NCBI GenBank assembly: GCA_910588105.1
Contig: CAJUQD010000032.1
Location: 1-31,726, forward strand
Direction of reading: 5' to 3'
Length of the DNA: 31,726 nucleotides
Origin: an uncultured Oscillospiraceae bacterium
GTDB lineage: Bacteria; Bacillota; Clostridia; Oscillospirales; Oscillospiraceae
The first letter of the stretch is position 1, and each line of letters begins with the position of its first letter. This document shows, piece after piece, positions 31,276-31,726 of the stretch. Both the position numbers and the translations under genes were made by a program. The notes below the pieces were generated by a model that had not been told where the DNA came from, made no database searches, and saw nothing but the letters and a program-made list of their open reading frames with translations.

Positions 31276-31726
31276 GTCAGCCGAATGTGATTGAGTTGTA
31301 GGGAAATTCAACCTTTGGAGGATTCACATAATGGATAAGTGCATTTTCAATGAAAGCAATGGCCTTTGGTACGAGCTGGTGGGGGACTATTACCTGCCCT
31401 GTTTGAAACTCCCCGAAGAAGAACAGCGTCCTGTGGGTATTTGGGGCCAGCGGCGGAAACGGTATCTGCGAGAGTACAGGAAACCGTTCTACACTGCCTT
31501 ACTACTCAGCGGCACGCTGGATAGCCACCTGTCGGAGATTGACGCTCAGGCAGAGATCATGTTTTCTCATCTGGTTAGACAACTGGCAAAGCACGAGAGT
31601 GTTACAGAAAAACTCAAAGCTAAAAATCAAATGGAGTGGGTAGGACGCATGAATAATATCCGTGACCGAATAAGTCCGTCAACTGTGGTTGTGGGAAAGA
31701 AACGTGTTCGGAACACGCTGCTCCAT
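31240..31726 (+). mobile_element. Left end of an integrated transposon-like element (partial)
   Basis: Base composition turns visibly AT-richer near 31230-31245, in the middle of the small membrane-protein gene, and stays so to the window edge. The first gene beyond the change is TnpV-like. The exact boundary and any terminal repeat cannot be set without the other end. The non-coding 31276-31330 holds only the TnpV ribosome site. Confidence 0.6.
31331..31726 (+). CDS. tnpV: TnpV-family transposon-encoded protein, partial at the window edge
   Basis: 132 codons from the ATG at 31331, open to the end of the window. GGAGG lies 9 bases before it. It matches TnpV proteins of Clostridial transposons (Tn4451-like and related integrative elements): LWYELVGDYYLPCLKLPEEEQRPVGIWGQRRKRYL, then AQAEIMFSHLVRQLAK and EWVGRMNNIRDR. 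TnpV is about 120 residues in its relatives; here the part after MNNIR differs from what I remember of the family and still lacks a stop at 132, so the C-terminus may be altered. Its function in transposition is not known. Confidence 0.85.
   Translation, partial: MDKCIFNESNGLWYELVGDYYLPCLKLPEEEQRPVGIWGQRRKRYLREYRKPFYTALLLSGTLDSHLSEIDAQAEIMFSHLVRQLAKHESVTEKLKAKNQMEWVGRMNNIRDRISPSTVVVGKKRVRNTLLH

Overview
This window looks like chromosomal DNA of a GC-rich, low-branching Firmicute, most likely a Clostridia of the Oscillospiraceae (Flavonifractor-like) type. The evidence is a perfect CIRCE element over hrcA-grpE-dnaK-dnaJ, a T-box leader over an aspartyl-tRNA synthetase/GatCAB operon, RNase M5, PcrA with a C-terminal Tudor-like segment, AGGAGG-type ribosome sites and a TnpV gene. 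The assignment is an inference from gene content. GC content is so high that nearly every gene carries long antisense shadow ORFs, which are left out.

Layout. Positions 1-3133 (minus strand) hold the start of an F-type ATP synthase operon: atpB (a), atpE (c, with a signal-peptide-like leader), atpF (b), then one reading frame that begins with the C-terminal half of the delta subunit and runs without a stop into the alpha subunit. There is no separate atpH. The alpha subunit leaves the window at base 1. Divergent from it, 3256-5945 carries a two-gene unit: a cytoplasmic ParB-like/BMP (PnrA-like) fusion protein translationally coupled to a small metallophosphoesterase. Positions 5944-10801 (minus) hold aspS-gatC-gatA-gatB behind a T-box leader and a strong promoter. 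The AspRS is the archaeal type and carries the His and Pro residues associated with non-discriminating enzymes, so the operon looks built to make Asn-tRNA(Asn) indirectly. Positions 10848-12641 hold a family-4 uracil-DNA glycosylase, a tandem-OB-fold single-stranded-DNA-binding-like protein and an acidic hypothetical protein.

Positions 12706-17927 (minus) are the heat-shock operon hrcA-grpE-dnaK-dnaJ. Two ungapped 138-bp copies of an intergenic repeat (about 88% identical) lie directly after the grpE and dnaK stop codons. Positions 18163-22188 carry a PMT-family membrane glycosyltransferase, a 324-bp hairpin-rich gap, a PHP-family phosphatase, a parS-like palindrome and rpiB. Positions 22329-26378 (minus) hold comEC-holA-rnmV with overlapping reading frames. 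Positions 26469-31128 carry a HAD phosphatase, a degenerate ferritin-like protein, a GNAT acetyltransferase (minus) and pcrA. At the right edge a very short membrane-protein gene ends abruptly where AT-richer DNA starts; that DNA encodes a TnpV-family transposon protein, so the window ends inside a mobile element.

Most genes are housekeeping. The observations most worth following are the delta-alpha ATP synthase fusion, the twin repeats flanking dnaK, the ParB-like/BMP plus phosphoesterase pair, the hairpin-rich 20536-20859 gap and the parS-like site. I saw no rRNA, tRNA or CRISPR array.
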